NCBI GenBank assembly: GCA_036023115.1
Contig: JAYKKT010000091.1
Coordinates: 32,509,501 to 32,573,500 of the forward strand
DNA from: Brasenia schreberi
Taxonomy: Eukaryota; Streptophyta; Magnoliopsida; Nymphaeales; Cabombaceae
Direction: 5' to 3'
DNA length: 64,000 bases
Part shown: positions 1 to 11,289 of the stretch, one piece after another
Layout of the letters: each line of letters begins with the position of its first letter
Numbering within the stretch: the stretch's first letter is position 1
Notes under the pieces: model-generated
What the model saw: only the letters and a program-made list of their open reading frames with translations
Databases searched by the model: none
Told to the model about the DNA's origin: nothing
Translations under genes and position numbers: made by a program

Positions 1-246
1 TTTGGACATATAGAAAGAAGATCAAAAGAAGAACCTGTAAGAAGGTTAGAAAAACTAAATTTAAAAAGTATTAAAAGAGGTAGAGGACGACCACAAAAGT
101 GTTGGAAAGAAACATTAAAGAATGATCTAGTTTATTGGGAGTTAACTGCTAACATGACACACGATAGGGATCTGTGGAAACAAAGAATCCATGTAGCCGA
201 CCCCGTCTATTGTGGAAAAGGCTTAGTTGTTGTTGTTGTTGTTGTT
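1..246 (+). mobile_element. RTE-type LINE, 3' end (copy 1)
   Basis: The plus strand translates from the first base as a reverse-transcriptase C-terminal tail: FGHIERRSKEEPVRRLEKL, then GRGRPQKCWKETL, then WKQRIHVADP. It ends in a GGAAAAGGCTTAGTT stretch followed by a (GTT)n tail. Plant RTE LINEs end this way, with a short microsatellite tail in place of poly(A). The 5' part lies outside the window. Four more copies of the same family occur in the window, and the wording of this tail is nearly the same in copies 2 and 4. Confidence 0.85.
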
Positions 247-1763
247 TTCTTGTTTCTTGCTTTCATATGAAAATTGTTATGATGGGGTGGTGGATCCAAC
301 TTGAACAGCCTTGTCTAGAAAGATGAGAGTTAGTGACCACCTCAATCAATTCTCTTTCTTATAAATACTCTGTCCCCTGTCTATCATTCCCATCATCTCT
401 GTCTTTGTATTTTCATGCTTCATTGGAGGCAGTGAAAACCCAACCAGCATTACTGAGAGGACCATCTCCTTGGTACTCTTTTTCCCCCTTCAGCCTTTCA
501 TCAAATTTGCCATCTTTGCTGCGAAATTCAACATCTTTGAGGGATTTGATTGACCCACTTCAGGTAATGGTCTAAATGCATCATTTTCAACCCCTGAGTT
601 GAAAAATACTTGTTTTCAACTGTTCAGGGAAAAAAACTACCTAGAAAATGAGATTTGTTGACCTGTGCTATTGAGGTTGGGAGTCTGGGACTACTAGTTT
701 AGAAGTTTGTAGAATTCTGTTACTCTGAAGTTGTAATTTCACATTCATTTGCCTAATTTGTTTGACTTGGATAACTCAGATGCTGTAGACGTCCTTTGTA
801 AATTGATCTTTGGACTGTATGGTGTTAATCTATGTTGTCAATTGCGTTTAGCTCCACTTAACTGTACCCTAAAAGATAAAAGAGAAAACATACAATAAGT
901 AACGGTTAGCTGATCTATAACAATACGGAAGTGTCTATTCAACATATTTTATGAATGTGAATCAATTTAATATATGCAGACAAATTCGCAAACACAAACA
1001 CATCATAATTGCACTAAAAGATTATTACTAGGCAATTCATGTTAGGAAAATAGATAAAAAAGAACAGTATAAAAAGTTAATAACCAAAAACTGTAAAAAA
1101 AGTTGCTAATAGATTTACACTGTTGACATCAAGAAACCTTTAGCTGTTTCTATGCACATAATCATCTGGTAAAAATTCAGAAACATGAATAATTAGCATT
1201 ATCAAAAATTCTTTTAAAGAGACATATCTTAAAATTTGATGTTGTGCATGGATACCTATAGTTTTGCCGGAGAGCCTCCAAGGGTGTCGTAGGCTTAAAA
1301 GCAGATGTTCCTTGCTGTCAGTTTAAGAACATTAGATCAGTGTTGGAAATAGCGTGTCACGGGACATCAATGCCTGTATCACACGTGACATTGATACACA
1401 TGTATTGTTGCCTACCGGACGATATGGTACGATATACTAATTTTTCTAATAAAAAACTATTAAAAAATAAAGCATATAAAAAAAATATCAAACGATTTTG
1501 TAACATTTTAGATACAAAGTCTTAAAACCTATGGCTTTTGTAGCTCCAAAAGCTTCAATTGCTGCTGCTATTAAAAGTTGAGGCTTGGTTCCGAGCCATG
1601 AAACTTGAATTTCTGTCTCTTGATGGTTATTATCGATCAGGTGTCAACCGTCAGATATTGCATTAAAACAGAACTGAGTCTGTGAAATTGATCACCTCTG
1701 TGGACACTGTTGAGTAAATATGAGGGCAACTATACCACTGGAATTTTCTATTATATACTGGAA
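247..1763. other. No gene recognised
   Basis: AT-rich sequence with no domain I recognise. An 80-codon plus-strand frame (333-575) is Ser/Leu/Pro-rich, like a transit peptide, and ends next to a CAG/GTAATG donor-like site, but nothing continues it. Around 1338-1440 there is a GTATCAC/GATATGGTACGATATAC-rich stretch that resembles the GTATCG-rich element at 54470-55350. Confidence 0.4.
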
Positions 1764-2161
1764 TTTTGTACATGTACAAAAGATGTCTGTGACAGAAATG
1801 AAGATGTTGAGACGGATGAGTGGTCATACAATAAAAGACCGTATACATAATGAGGTTATTAGAAACAAATTAGGAGTGACACCAATAGAGGATAAAATGA
1901 GAGAATATTGTTTAAGATGGTTTGGACATATAGAAAGAAGATCAAAAGAAGAACCTTTAAGAAGGTTAGAAAAACTAATTTTGGAAAGTATTAAAAGTGG
2001 TAGAGGAACAAAAGTGTTGGAAAGAAACAATAAAGAATGATCTAGCTTATTGGGAGTTAACTGCTAACATGGCACACGATAGGGATCTGTGGAAACAAAG
2101 AATCCATGTAGCCGACCCCGTCTAGTATGGGAAAAGGCTTAGTTGTTGTTGTTTGTTGTTG
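1764..2161 (+). mobile_element. RTE-type LINE, 5'-truncated (copy 2)
   Basis: Encodes the last part of the RTE reverse transcriptase (QKMSVTEMKMLRRMSGHT ... [19 protein letters not shown] ... WFGHIERRSKEEPLRR). The reading frame is lost near 2006 by a small deletion inside the GRGRPQK segment seen in copy 1. It ends in TAGTTGTTGTTG-type repeats. It is flanked by a perfect 10-bp direct repeat, TATACTGGAA, at 1754-1763 and 2162-2171, which reads as its target-site duplication. This defines a 398-bp, 5'-truncated insertion. Confidence 0.88.
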
Positions 2162-2171
2162 TATACTGGAA

Positions 2172-3675
2172 GTACCACATGGCATATACTATTTAGACAA
2201 ATTACTGATGCGCGGTGTATGTGGTGAAAGGAAGGCTTTCCTACTGTAACTGTTGTGCAATATAGAGCGTTTCCGATTGTCTGTACTGTTGTAACTTGAA
2301 TTCCCTCTCTGGATGCTAGAATGTGCTAGTGCTTGTGATACTTTACTAGTTGTTGAGATGTGCTGGATGTTGCACCGATTGCATGCTTGCGTGGGAGTTC
2401 ATTTTTTCGTGTGAGGAGGATGATCATGCACCTTACTTAGTCGTTTCTCATTGTTATAGCTTTCATGTTTTTCAGCTAAGGAGCAGTAGCAGGGGAAGGA
2501 CACGTGTTGCCACTTGTTTGTGGAGTGTGAAAAGTCTAAGTCATCGGCTTGTGGGGTTTTGCTTCGTTTTGATTTAGACATTTCACCTATATATGTACAC
2601 GTTCTTTTTAGCAAGCTATTAATGAACATAATGATCCTTCTATATATATCGAATGTACTGTTTTGGCTTTTGCATGTTTTAAGTTTTATGATACATTAAA
2701 GCAAGAGCATATTTTGTTATTTGATTTGGGCAGGTTATTATCATATTTCTATATAAGTAGTAGATTGTTTGCCAACTCCCTGTCCATATTCTGACTTGCG
2801 TGGGTGACAGAAACATCTAATATGCTGTGCTTGCATGTTCATGCATTGTGTGGCTTAGACAGTTGGTGACCATTCTTGTCTTAACCATCCATGAGACAGT
2901 TCATGCCTAATGAATGAAGCAGAGGCAAGAATTGGGGTATACCGGAAAACATAATTTCTGAAGTTAACCATAAATAGGTAATGCTGGAAATTGTCATCAT
3001 CAACAAGTTGAGGAAGTGATTGGTTTCATAAAACCCATGATGTTCAAAGCTGATGCTTTCTCCATTGAAGCTGATGTTAAGCTCTGCTGCCTCAATAGAA
3101 TCTTATCTAGACACATGCACACATGCAGGGACCATGGGAGTGATTGTGTGTGTGTGTGGGCTTGTGTTTGTGGAAAGACAACCTTCCTTGAACTGACCCA
3201 TCAGGAACGTTGTGGCTACAAACAGAGATCATGATGCAAGACTTGTGATGAATGAGAGGGTGAGGCTGTAGGATTATCGTGTCCTCAGGAAAAATGCATT
3301 CTCTAGGTGTCATCCACTTTGGACAATTGCGCTACACATAAATTCGGTTGTAAAAGAATTAAAAGGGAAAAGTGTCGAAAGAAGGAGCCGGAAGGTTCTC
3401 GATCGAAGATGATGCGAACACAAAACCGTAATGTCCGGAACAGCTAGGTCGATGCACGAAGCAAACGCCAAACTGGTTCTTACCACGGCTTACCCCTGTT
3501 GCCTGGCCTGTTCGGTCTGGCTCTGCGATGCAAATGCACCATAGAGAGCAAAAGGATCGGACTGGGGTCCAAGCCCAGAATGGACTAATACATGACACAA
3601 ATATATAGTATTTATGATATAATATGATTTTAATAAATAATATTGCTTCACATTTTCAGGTTTGACGAATGTTGG
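2172..3675. other. No gene recognised
   Basis: No frame here looks like a known protein. A short GT run lies near 3145-3160. A locally GC-richer block (about 3365-3590) has a 79-codon minus-strand frame with no recognisable motif. I see nothing else. Confidence 0.35.
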
Positions 3676-4600
3676 GGATAAGCAAGCTAACCCTAAATAA
3701 CAAGATTCTAATTGGTACTGACAAGCAAGCTAACCCTAAATAACAAGATTCTAATTGGTACTGACAAGCAAATGGAGGTGGTGGATATTATAGTTAAGAG
3801 AAAGATTCATATTCTATGTTTACACAAGACAAAATGAGTTTAAGAAAAACTAAGAAGATTAAGAACACATGCTTTAAATTAGTATTCTTATAAATAAGGA
3901 TTTAAATCATAGTATACTAGACATACAACATGTTGACCGACTTATGGGGTTAAAATTAACATCAGTAATGGATATTTTCAATATAGTTGTGCCTATACAC
4001 TGAAAGTACAAAAAAAGATATTTTGGCAAGCGTTAGATAAGATAATTGAAAGAATTTTATAAAGAGAGATGTTTTATTTGTGAGGAGAACTAAATTGACA
4101 TCTAGGTAAAGAAAGATGATATCATGGTATTCATGTAAACTATGCTTTAAGGATTTAAATGAGGAAGCTATAGAAATTTTAATTTTTCTATAACATATGA
4201 TCTCCTTATTATCAATATAATTTTTAGAAAGTGAGATCATATTTTTTTTTACTTATAAGAGTGGTGTATCACAAACACAAATTGATTTTTTTTTATGGGA
4301 GAAAAGTTAGATAATGTTTTAATGATTGTAAGTTAATTTTAAGAGAAATCCTAACATTGACTTTTAGTTATGGATTTATGTATAAAAAGTGAAAAAAGAA
4401 AATAATATGTAGTTACTCAAACTAAATGGTAAAGCCCTAAAATAAAAAAGAATATACATTTAAAGAAAGGTTTTCAAGGAGATGCTCAGAATTATATAGT
4501 CATCGTTTTTATTTGTATAATAACATGGTCAAGCACACTAGGAAAGTGACAAAAGATGTCTTTGGTAAACTTAAGAGAGGCGGACCGACACATATTACAA
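3676..4600 (+). mobile_element. RTE-type LINE, decayed endonuclease region (copy 3)
   Basis: Aligns by eye with the better preserved copy at 63270-63950. Shared blocks are the 'AATGGAGGTGGT...ATTCATATTCTATG' stretch, the 'TAGACATACAAC' stretch, a 'CTTATAAGAGTGG...CACAAACACAAATTGATT' block (the YKSG-S-TQIDFF endonuclease end) and later the KVTKDVFGKLKRGGP segment. Many stops, frameshifts and T-rich insertions break the frame. Near its 5' side a 43-bp unit is tandemly duplicated (3678-3720 and 3721-3763) with one visible difference. Confidence 0.8.
3678..3763. repeat. 43-bp tandem duplication inside RTE copy 3
   Basis: Two adjacent 43-bp units (3678-3720, 3721-3763) differ at one visible base. 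The host element is heavily mutated, so the duplication is younger than most of its decay. Confidence 0.9.
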
Positions 4601-5208
4601 ATTGGATTGCTTTCATTTCTACTTACTTTCATTCGTTTAGGGTGATTTGATTGATTTAAGGATTCTTAGTTTCTTTCCTGCCATTTTTTCCAAATTTGCA
4701 TGTTTTGTTTATGGCATGTAACCGTTTTGATTGACTTAGGGCTTCTGAGTTCTGGTAGTGGAAGTCAAGGGAGTGTTTTGAGCGTGAATCAGATTTCAGA
4801 GGTATATACCGTAAATGAAATTGGTACTGAATCTGTCTTGTATAACGTTGCATAAATTGTTCATTCTGTTCATGAAATTTCTGTTATTTCTTTTGTTTTC
4901 AGTATTTTTTGACTGCCGAGTTTCATGTATTATTCGTTATCACGTTCTGGTTCTTAATAATCGTTATTATTATATAGTTCTTCTTCTTTCTTCTTCTCGT
5001 CCTCTCCAGTAGCAAGCGGAGAATTGGTCGGCCCAAGGCTCTGTCCGTCCCGTCCTATTCCCAGCCCAGCCCAGCCCGTTCCACCCGGAACGGCGACGCA
5101 AGCACCTCCAATTGAGTGGCACTGCTTCCCTCTTGTCTCTCGTCCAAACAAGAGGGAGGGAAAACGAGTGCCCTGCTAGGGTTGCTTCAAGTCCGGTGAG
5201 CGATTTTA

Positions 5209-5911
5209 ATGCTTTCGCTGTTCAAGGTAATCAACAGGCCCTGTTCTCCCTTCATTTTCTCCTTGAATGTTAGTGCCACGGAGAATCCTATCCGTAGAAT
5301 CTCCAACACCGAAGAACATGACGCGTTGCAGGGCCGTTCAGGCGAGAAACTCGAGCCTCTCCATTGCTTTTCCTGTCCCCAGCGTCAATCCAACCACGTC
5401 GAAAATAGATGAAGCTTTCAAGTTTTACAAAGAATTGATGCAAAAGTGGTCGAACCAAGCACTACCACATTGACCATTTTAATTGATGCATTTTCTGGTG
5501 CTGGAAGGATGGATGAGGCATGCAAAATTTTCAAGTCTATGCTGGAAAGAGGGCCTTTTCCGAATGTTGTGACGTATAGTTGCCTGATGGACGGTTATTG
5601 TAAGCTCAAGATATTCAAGGTGCACATAATCTTTATGAACAGATGCTGGAAGGCAGTGTTTCTCCTAATATAATCAGTCGCAGTTCTCTTATTAGGGGTT
5701 TCTGCAGCGAAGGTCGAATGGAAGAAGCATCAGCAATTTTTCAGTGCGCTTTGTACAGGGGACTGGTGCCTGATACCATGGTATATGGTATTCTGTTAGA
5801 TGGTTATTGCAAAGCTGGGAAACTAACTAAAGCCTAGGCGCTTTATGATAAGATGGTGGATAGCGGAGTTGGGCCTGACTTGCTTGCCAAATATGCTCAT
5901 CTAGTAGGTTG
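5209..5911 (+). pseudogene. PPR protein (P class), broken
   Basis: Several pentatricopeptide repeats are legible: KIDEAFKFYKELMQK, then VVEPSTTTLTILIDAFSGAG with RMDEACKIFKSMLERG, PNVVTYSCLMDGYCK, SPNIISRSSLIRGF, GRMEEASAIF, and PDTMVYGILLDGYCKAGK. PPR proteins bind organelle RNA and act in mitochondria or plastids. The repeats lie in different frames: one shift near 5443 (in the AAAAGTGG run), another near 5612, and an in-frame TAG at about 5835-5837 just before ALYDKMVDSGVGPDLL. The final stop is near 5911. The first ATG (5209) opens a basic, Ser-rich leader that could be an old mitochondrial presequence, but the frame differs from the repeats. Only about five repeats remain, far fewer than a normal family member. 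It is a relic, unless the breaks are assembly errors. Confidence 0.85.
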
Positions 5912-8900
5912 AGAAGGCATGGTTAGCTCAACCAAGGAAAAAAGAGAGAAGGGTTTTGAAGGAATACACTTGGTAGATTTTTCTTTGCTCCTCCAATTTT
6001 GTTTCCTAGGTAGTTGTAGAATTCCTGTAACTAGATGATTTGTTTTTCAGTTACTTTTAGTTAGATAAATTTTTATTTGATTTATAATTAGGTATGCTTT
6101 CACATTCTCTTTGTTTCATTGGGAGGATTTGAATTTTGAAGACCAAGATGATCCAAATGGAAGAAGTTGGTTCAAAACTTGTGGGACGCACTTAGGGTGT
6201 CCAACACCATTTGGGATGAGCATATACTTCCATGGTGGAATGATTTGGTAACTCAATGAAATTGAACTGAGCATGACCCTCTCCCCCCCCCACCCCACAC
6301 CTCCCCCTCTCTCTTTCTCTTGTGGTTGAGTTATTCTCTGATGTCGGAACTTTGATTTACCTACTGTTGCTACTTCCTCCAACATTCCTTCACAAGCTAG
6401 ATCAGGTCGACGCTCCTCCTGGAGATGCATGCACTCCTGATTTGTTTTGGCATTGAAGCATAGCCATTTTAGGAGAAGCATATTTTCATGTTTGATCTTC
6501 AGCATTACATCTAGCTACTCAACACGAACGACTACATTTCGTATGTTGAGATCTCTTTCCTCAACCTCAGGTTCGCTGCGACTTTTGGAGACTTGCCTAC
6601 TTGGTTGTGTCGTTCGCCTTTATGAACTCTTCGTCCTCGTGTCTATTCTCAACCAATCTCCTCTTCAACTACATAGAACATCTCATTGTTTTTATCAAAT
6701 AATAATGAGCGTAATTGGACGTGTCTTAATTAATGGACCTATCGTGATCTTGTTCAAGTTTTAAATGATCCACACTGCTGTGGGGATCGTCTCATGTGGT
6801 TAACACAGAAACCTCAGTTTAAGAGTTACCTACCCATAATTCTCAAAGGCTTGCTCTGTTCAACAAAAAGTTGGTTTTCACCAAAGCCTAAGAAAAGAAG
6901 CCCAGATTGAGATTCTAAACGCTACCTCTATTCTTTCTCTTTTTTATTTAGTCTTAAAAAACTACTTTACATGCTTTTAAGGTGTTTCTTCTTAAAATCC
7001 TATTCTTTCAGGGTACGATGGGGAGGCTGGATATCGAACTCATTGTGTTTCTTAAAATCCCATTTTATAAGTGAAAAATAAGCCTTTATTGCTTTTCTTG
7101 TCATGTAAATGCATATTTCCTCTGAAAATTTGAATCTCTAGTTGAATTGGCCTTCTGTTTAGAACTTCCTTCAAACAGCTACAATCCACCATATTCTTCT
7201 CTTTTCATTTTCTTGAGAAGCATCTGTTTCAACTCGTGAACTCGCACCAACAATCCAGTTTTCTGAGTATGAAACTCTGGTTTTAGGGTTGGCATGATTG
7301 GTTGCATGAAGGTGCCGATGGTTGAATTAATAATAGGGATTACTGTTTGCACAGTTTTTTACTATTCACATAACCTTTTTTAAATACCGAAATTAACCCT
7401 CAACATTTTCTCTTTCTTTTCGTACCCAATTTTGTTATTCTCTTCTCTTTATACTTACAATCGGCATTTCATTTGTTTTTTTGTCATTGTCGCTTCTTCG
7501 TGGTTGAACATGTACTCTTATGAACTTTGCTAAATAAAAAGAAACCTCGTTGGAGAAGAAGAAAGAAGAAAAAGATAAAAAAAAGTCAATAATAAGAGAA
7601 GAAAAAAGAAAAAGAATCAAGAAGAAAAGCATAAGTATATTTTTTACGAATCTCGTTTGAAACAAGGAGAGATATGGTTCAGCTGCATCTTCCAAGTAGG
7701 AGACTCACGGGTTGACTCATGACACATTTAGGGAGACATACTTCTGCCGTGCCTCAAACCAATCATCGGATGCCATTTTTTGCTGAGATTTTGGCTTAAA
7801 ACAAAATCAATACATCAAATAAAAGCTAAAAGATATAGCAAATCTGTAAAATCACTTAAACCCTATGTGAATCCATTTTCTTATTCTTTTTTCTCTTCTT
7901 TTTCTTTTTTTTGGGTCGGATTCAAAATACAATGAGACGAAAAATAGTGAAGTATCATGCATCGATCGAGCTTCGAGCCGTAGGTCACTGGAGGGATGGT
8001 ATGGAATGATCGACAACGAGGTAGAATAATTGCAGAGAGAGAGAGGAGTTCACACAGTCGATGATCGATGGGTATTAAAGACATTTTCAAAATTTAGTAA
8101 GGGCAAAATTAGAACTACAGTAAAAGAAAAAGAAAAAGAAGAGAATGTATTGATAATAAAGAAAGTTATGCATGTATCAGTTGTTTTAATAATAAAAGAC
8201 TAATCCTAAAAAAAAACGGCCTGAGAATACGTAGGCATGCCGGAGGCTACCTCGAATGAGCAAAGGTGTCGTTTTTACTCACTGGAGTCGTGGATAGAAA
8301 CTGTGTTGTATCTGTAAAGCTAAGGTGGGCTGGAAAACCGCCTCGGAGCGTTGCAGAGGACGTCGATATAGCCCACCGGAGTTCATCATTATCTCTTCGT
8401 CCATCGACGAAGCGAATGAATCGCGTCTAAACGATAATTAGAGTCTGGTGGAAGTTGCCTTCATTCACATGAGAAGGGTTCCACACTCGCCCAGAGCTCA
8501 TTTGATGAACACTATCCTTAACCAGGACCGAAAACCTCTTGAGCAACGAGCAATAAATAGTTCACCTGGCAAAGGATTAGACTCACAAGTTGAAGGTCAC
8601 AGGTACCCTACCGGGGGGGTGCATCTGCCTCTTCGGCCGTCCCATTGTACCAAAAAAGATCCAAACCTCCCGATCCATTCAAAAGAGAATTTCCCGTTAT
8701 TTTCCCGTTCTGCTTTACTGCTCTTTTAACAGAAAAAGCAGAGATAAAAAATAGAAAGAAAAAGGAGCAGGCAGTATTGTCTCATTTGCATTGCCCACTC
8801 TTATATATAAAAAAATTTAAAATAAAAGATTTCCTTGCTTACTTTGTTTTGGTCCTTTTTGGTCAGTGTCTCCAGCTTCTTTGCCATGCCTTTCTTTAAC

Positions 8901-9298
8901 TAGAAACGACTCTTTTGTCAGTTCGCCTGCACACCATCAGGGGACGCGTCGATTTCATCCCTTGTGATTGTCGCGCTGCGTTGGGATAAAGCCAGGCACG
9001 AATCATGAGAGCGAGAGCACAATTCTCCTTTAAATTTGGCTTGCTGCAGCCCGATTTGCCTATAGTAGTAGACTTCTTTTCTCTTGATGGGCCATAATTA
9101 ATCAGTGATTTAATTACTCTCTCTCTCTCTACATGAAAACACAGTTGAGCATAAGTGGAGAGATAATTTGTCGTGTGAGTCACTATCAATATCGAGATAG
9201 ATGACATTTAATGCAATTAAGTATATTAAATACGACACGGAATGTGGGTCTTGATCACCACCCCTCGATTCAAAATTGAGAGTTGCTAGACCCCCACT

Positions 9299-9299
<1 letters not shown>
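5912..9299. other. No gene recognised
   Basis: Long AT-rich intergenic stretch. It holds pyrimidine and purine tracts (for example 6281-6330 and 7555-7630) and scattered short frames on both strands without recognisable domains. A 105-codon plus frame at 6447-6764 and a 129-codon minus frame at 6116-6505 overlap one another and have no motif I can name. Confidence 0.4.
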
Positions 9300-9341
<42 letters not shown>

Positions 9342-9450
9342 TGTTACAGTGGAGGGGTCAAAGCCACATCGGGATGCCATGGGTATCAAACTCACAACCT
9401 TAAACTTGTGATCCAAGTCTTGTGGTTAGGGGGACAATAGTTCTGGGTGC
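9300..9450 (-). mobile_element. Possible tRNA-derived SINE with GA tail
   Basis: On the minus strand an internal B-box-like run, GGTTGTGAGTTTGATACCC, lies at about 9381-9404. It is followed by a GTAACAATAG end and then a long (AG)n tract (the CT tract at 9302-9339 on the plus strand). The order of B box, GTAACA and tail matches the clearer SINEs at 34182, 34441 and 48686. No target duplication is visible, so the boundaries are approximate. Confidence 0.45.
9302..9339. repeat. (CT)n microsatellite
   Basis: Nineteen or so uninterrupted CT dinucleotides. Confidence 0.97.
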
Positions 9451-10756
9451 AAAACACATCTATATTTGTGAATGTGACTACCATTCACATTCAACACAAT
9501 TACGTCATTAATAATTTCCCACATATAATATTAGATGTTTCTTCCTTTTTCTTTCGAAGTTCAAAGTTGAAGTAATAGTGCGCGTATGTGGTAGGGGCCT
9601 GCCCAAACCCAACTTTTCTATACAAAAAGAAAAAAAGTTAATAGTCCATAGCAGTAGAACTGCTTAACAAGACGACAGTCCCACAAAAAGTTAATTCCTT
9701 CATTGCCACTTGAATTACTTTTCAAACAAGATCCAAAGAATCAGCCAAGTATAATCTAATTTAGAAGACAAGGAACGAATGAAGAACTTTTTTTTTTGAT
9801 AGATGGCGATTTGGATCATCAGTAACAAGATGATTTAGAGCATAATCCGATCCGTCCTTATCTGTCAAAATGCTTTTGTGACCAGCATTCATTTGAACTG
9901 GAACTTATTGGAAGACGGTGGTCATCATATGTGAGCTGATACAATTTCGCGGTCATAAGCACACTGGCAGGGTTAGGTGTACAGCTTAACACATTATTGG
10001 ATAATAAGCAAATTTTACTTGGTTTAACTACATCTGCTACTTCATCTCGCTTGCCTCAGACCGAACCCGAGGGTCTGACTTAAGGTATAGCGTTCGCGCG
10101 TATGTCTGTCGAGATTGGCAATGAATCTACGAAGGACCTTGTTAGGACTTCCCCTCGCTCTAAATGCTAAGGAACTCGCATGTTGGTGGCAAACCACCTT
10201 AAGTATGGCCTATCATGGGCCGTTCACTGTCTTAAGCAGGGGGATCTGCTTAACTGTAGTTTTAGAATAAAAGAAGACATTCTTTGTGATGTGATCTGAA
10301 TTAATTTGACTGGAGTTCCTTCTCCATTCTTGAATCTGATTAAATCTAAGTCAATTTTGATGATCTACACGAAAACCGAGACAGCTCAAACTATGGCAAT
10401 GAGAACTGGTCTTCAATGGTATTCCATTGGAAAATACTTGTTAAAGCTTATGGGGTTCATGTTCTGGTCGATGGGGGTCAATAGGTCGGGCTGGGCTCAA
10501 TGAGCTCGGTTGATTGAACTTGGATCCAGTTAAGAGGGTTGGGCTGTAAGAAGACTTGGATCAGGATTACATCAAATAGGTCAGTTCGGGTCTGAACCTG
10601 CGCAGATCCAACGGAAAGGAGTCTAACGGCCAAGGGAGCGAAAAGGATGACAGGCAGTAGGTGGTGTATGACGGGCATTGTGTTCAAGGACGGTGACGCC
10701 AGTGAGGTGGAATTTCACCAATAGAAGCGGAATCGCGACGGAGGGGAAGCAACGAT
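9451..10756. other. No gene recognised
   Basis: No domain recognised. A stretch at about 10050-10260 has a more even base composition than its surroundings but gives no protein I can name. Near 10480-10600 the text is rich in GGTCGGGCT/TTGGATCCAG-type words, as in hAT-like debris elsewhere in the window. Confidence 0.35.
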
Positions 10757-11119
10757 TGTTTGTGACCTTCGGCAGCTCTCGCCTGATACAGCGGATGACC
10801 TTTGGTTTTGGAGACGAAGAAATAGAAGAGAGCAGCATAAGAGAACATGGGAGAAAGGGTATGTTTTTCGGTTTTCCATAGTCGAATTTTTCAAAGAGGA
10901 TTTGCTGTTTGTTTTTTGCTTATGTATGTAGTTCAATGCATTGCTTTCTATTTATAGAGGAGTGCTTGACTCCATCCTCTCGAATTCCCTGGCTGAGCTT
11001 TTCGTTGGGAGCCCTTATATGTTGGTTACTATAATTATCCACGAAAAGGGGCTAGATGGTCGGTATAGCCATTTTTCATGGATGAGGATGTTAAGAATGA
11101 CGATCTTTTCGTCTTTACA
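10757..11119 (-). repeat. 3' LTR of copia A
   Basis: 363-bp direct repeat of 15994-16357. The shared text runs from GCAGCTCTC through TCTATTTATAGAGG to TCGTCTTTACA. The polypurine tract abuts its inner side. Confidence 0.85.
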
Positions 11120-11289
11120 TCTCTCACTTGGCCATTCAAACCAAATAGTCTTACATATTGGTTTTACCTTCCACTTTTGTGGAGTTTCCTAGTCATATCA
11201 TTTTATGATTGCAATCATTTCTCATTGTTTGGTTTTTTTCCTATACAATATTCAAACATATGTCAAACCCATGTTTGTAACATATTTTG

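Noticed and set aside
333..575. 80-codon plus-strand frame resembling a transit peptide with a donor-like CAG/GTAATG at its end
   Set aside because: No following exon with a recognisable domain; Ser/Leu/Pro-rich text is common by chance in pyrimidine-rich DNA.
3365..3590. GC-richer block that might be an RNA gene or exon
   Set aside because: No tRNA/rRNA structure or domain visible, and no splice-site arrangement supports an exon.
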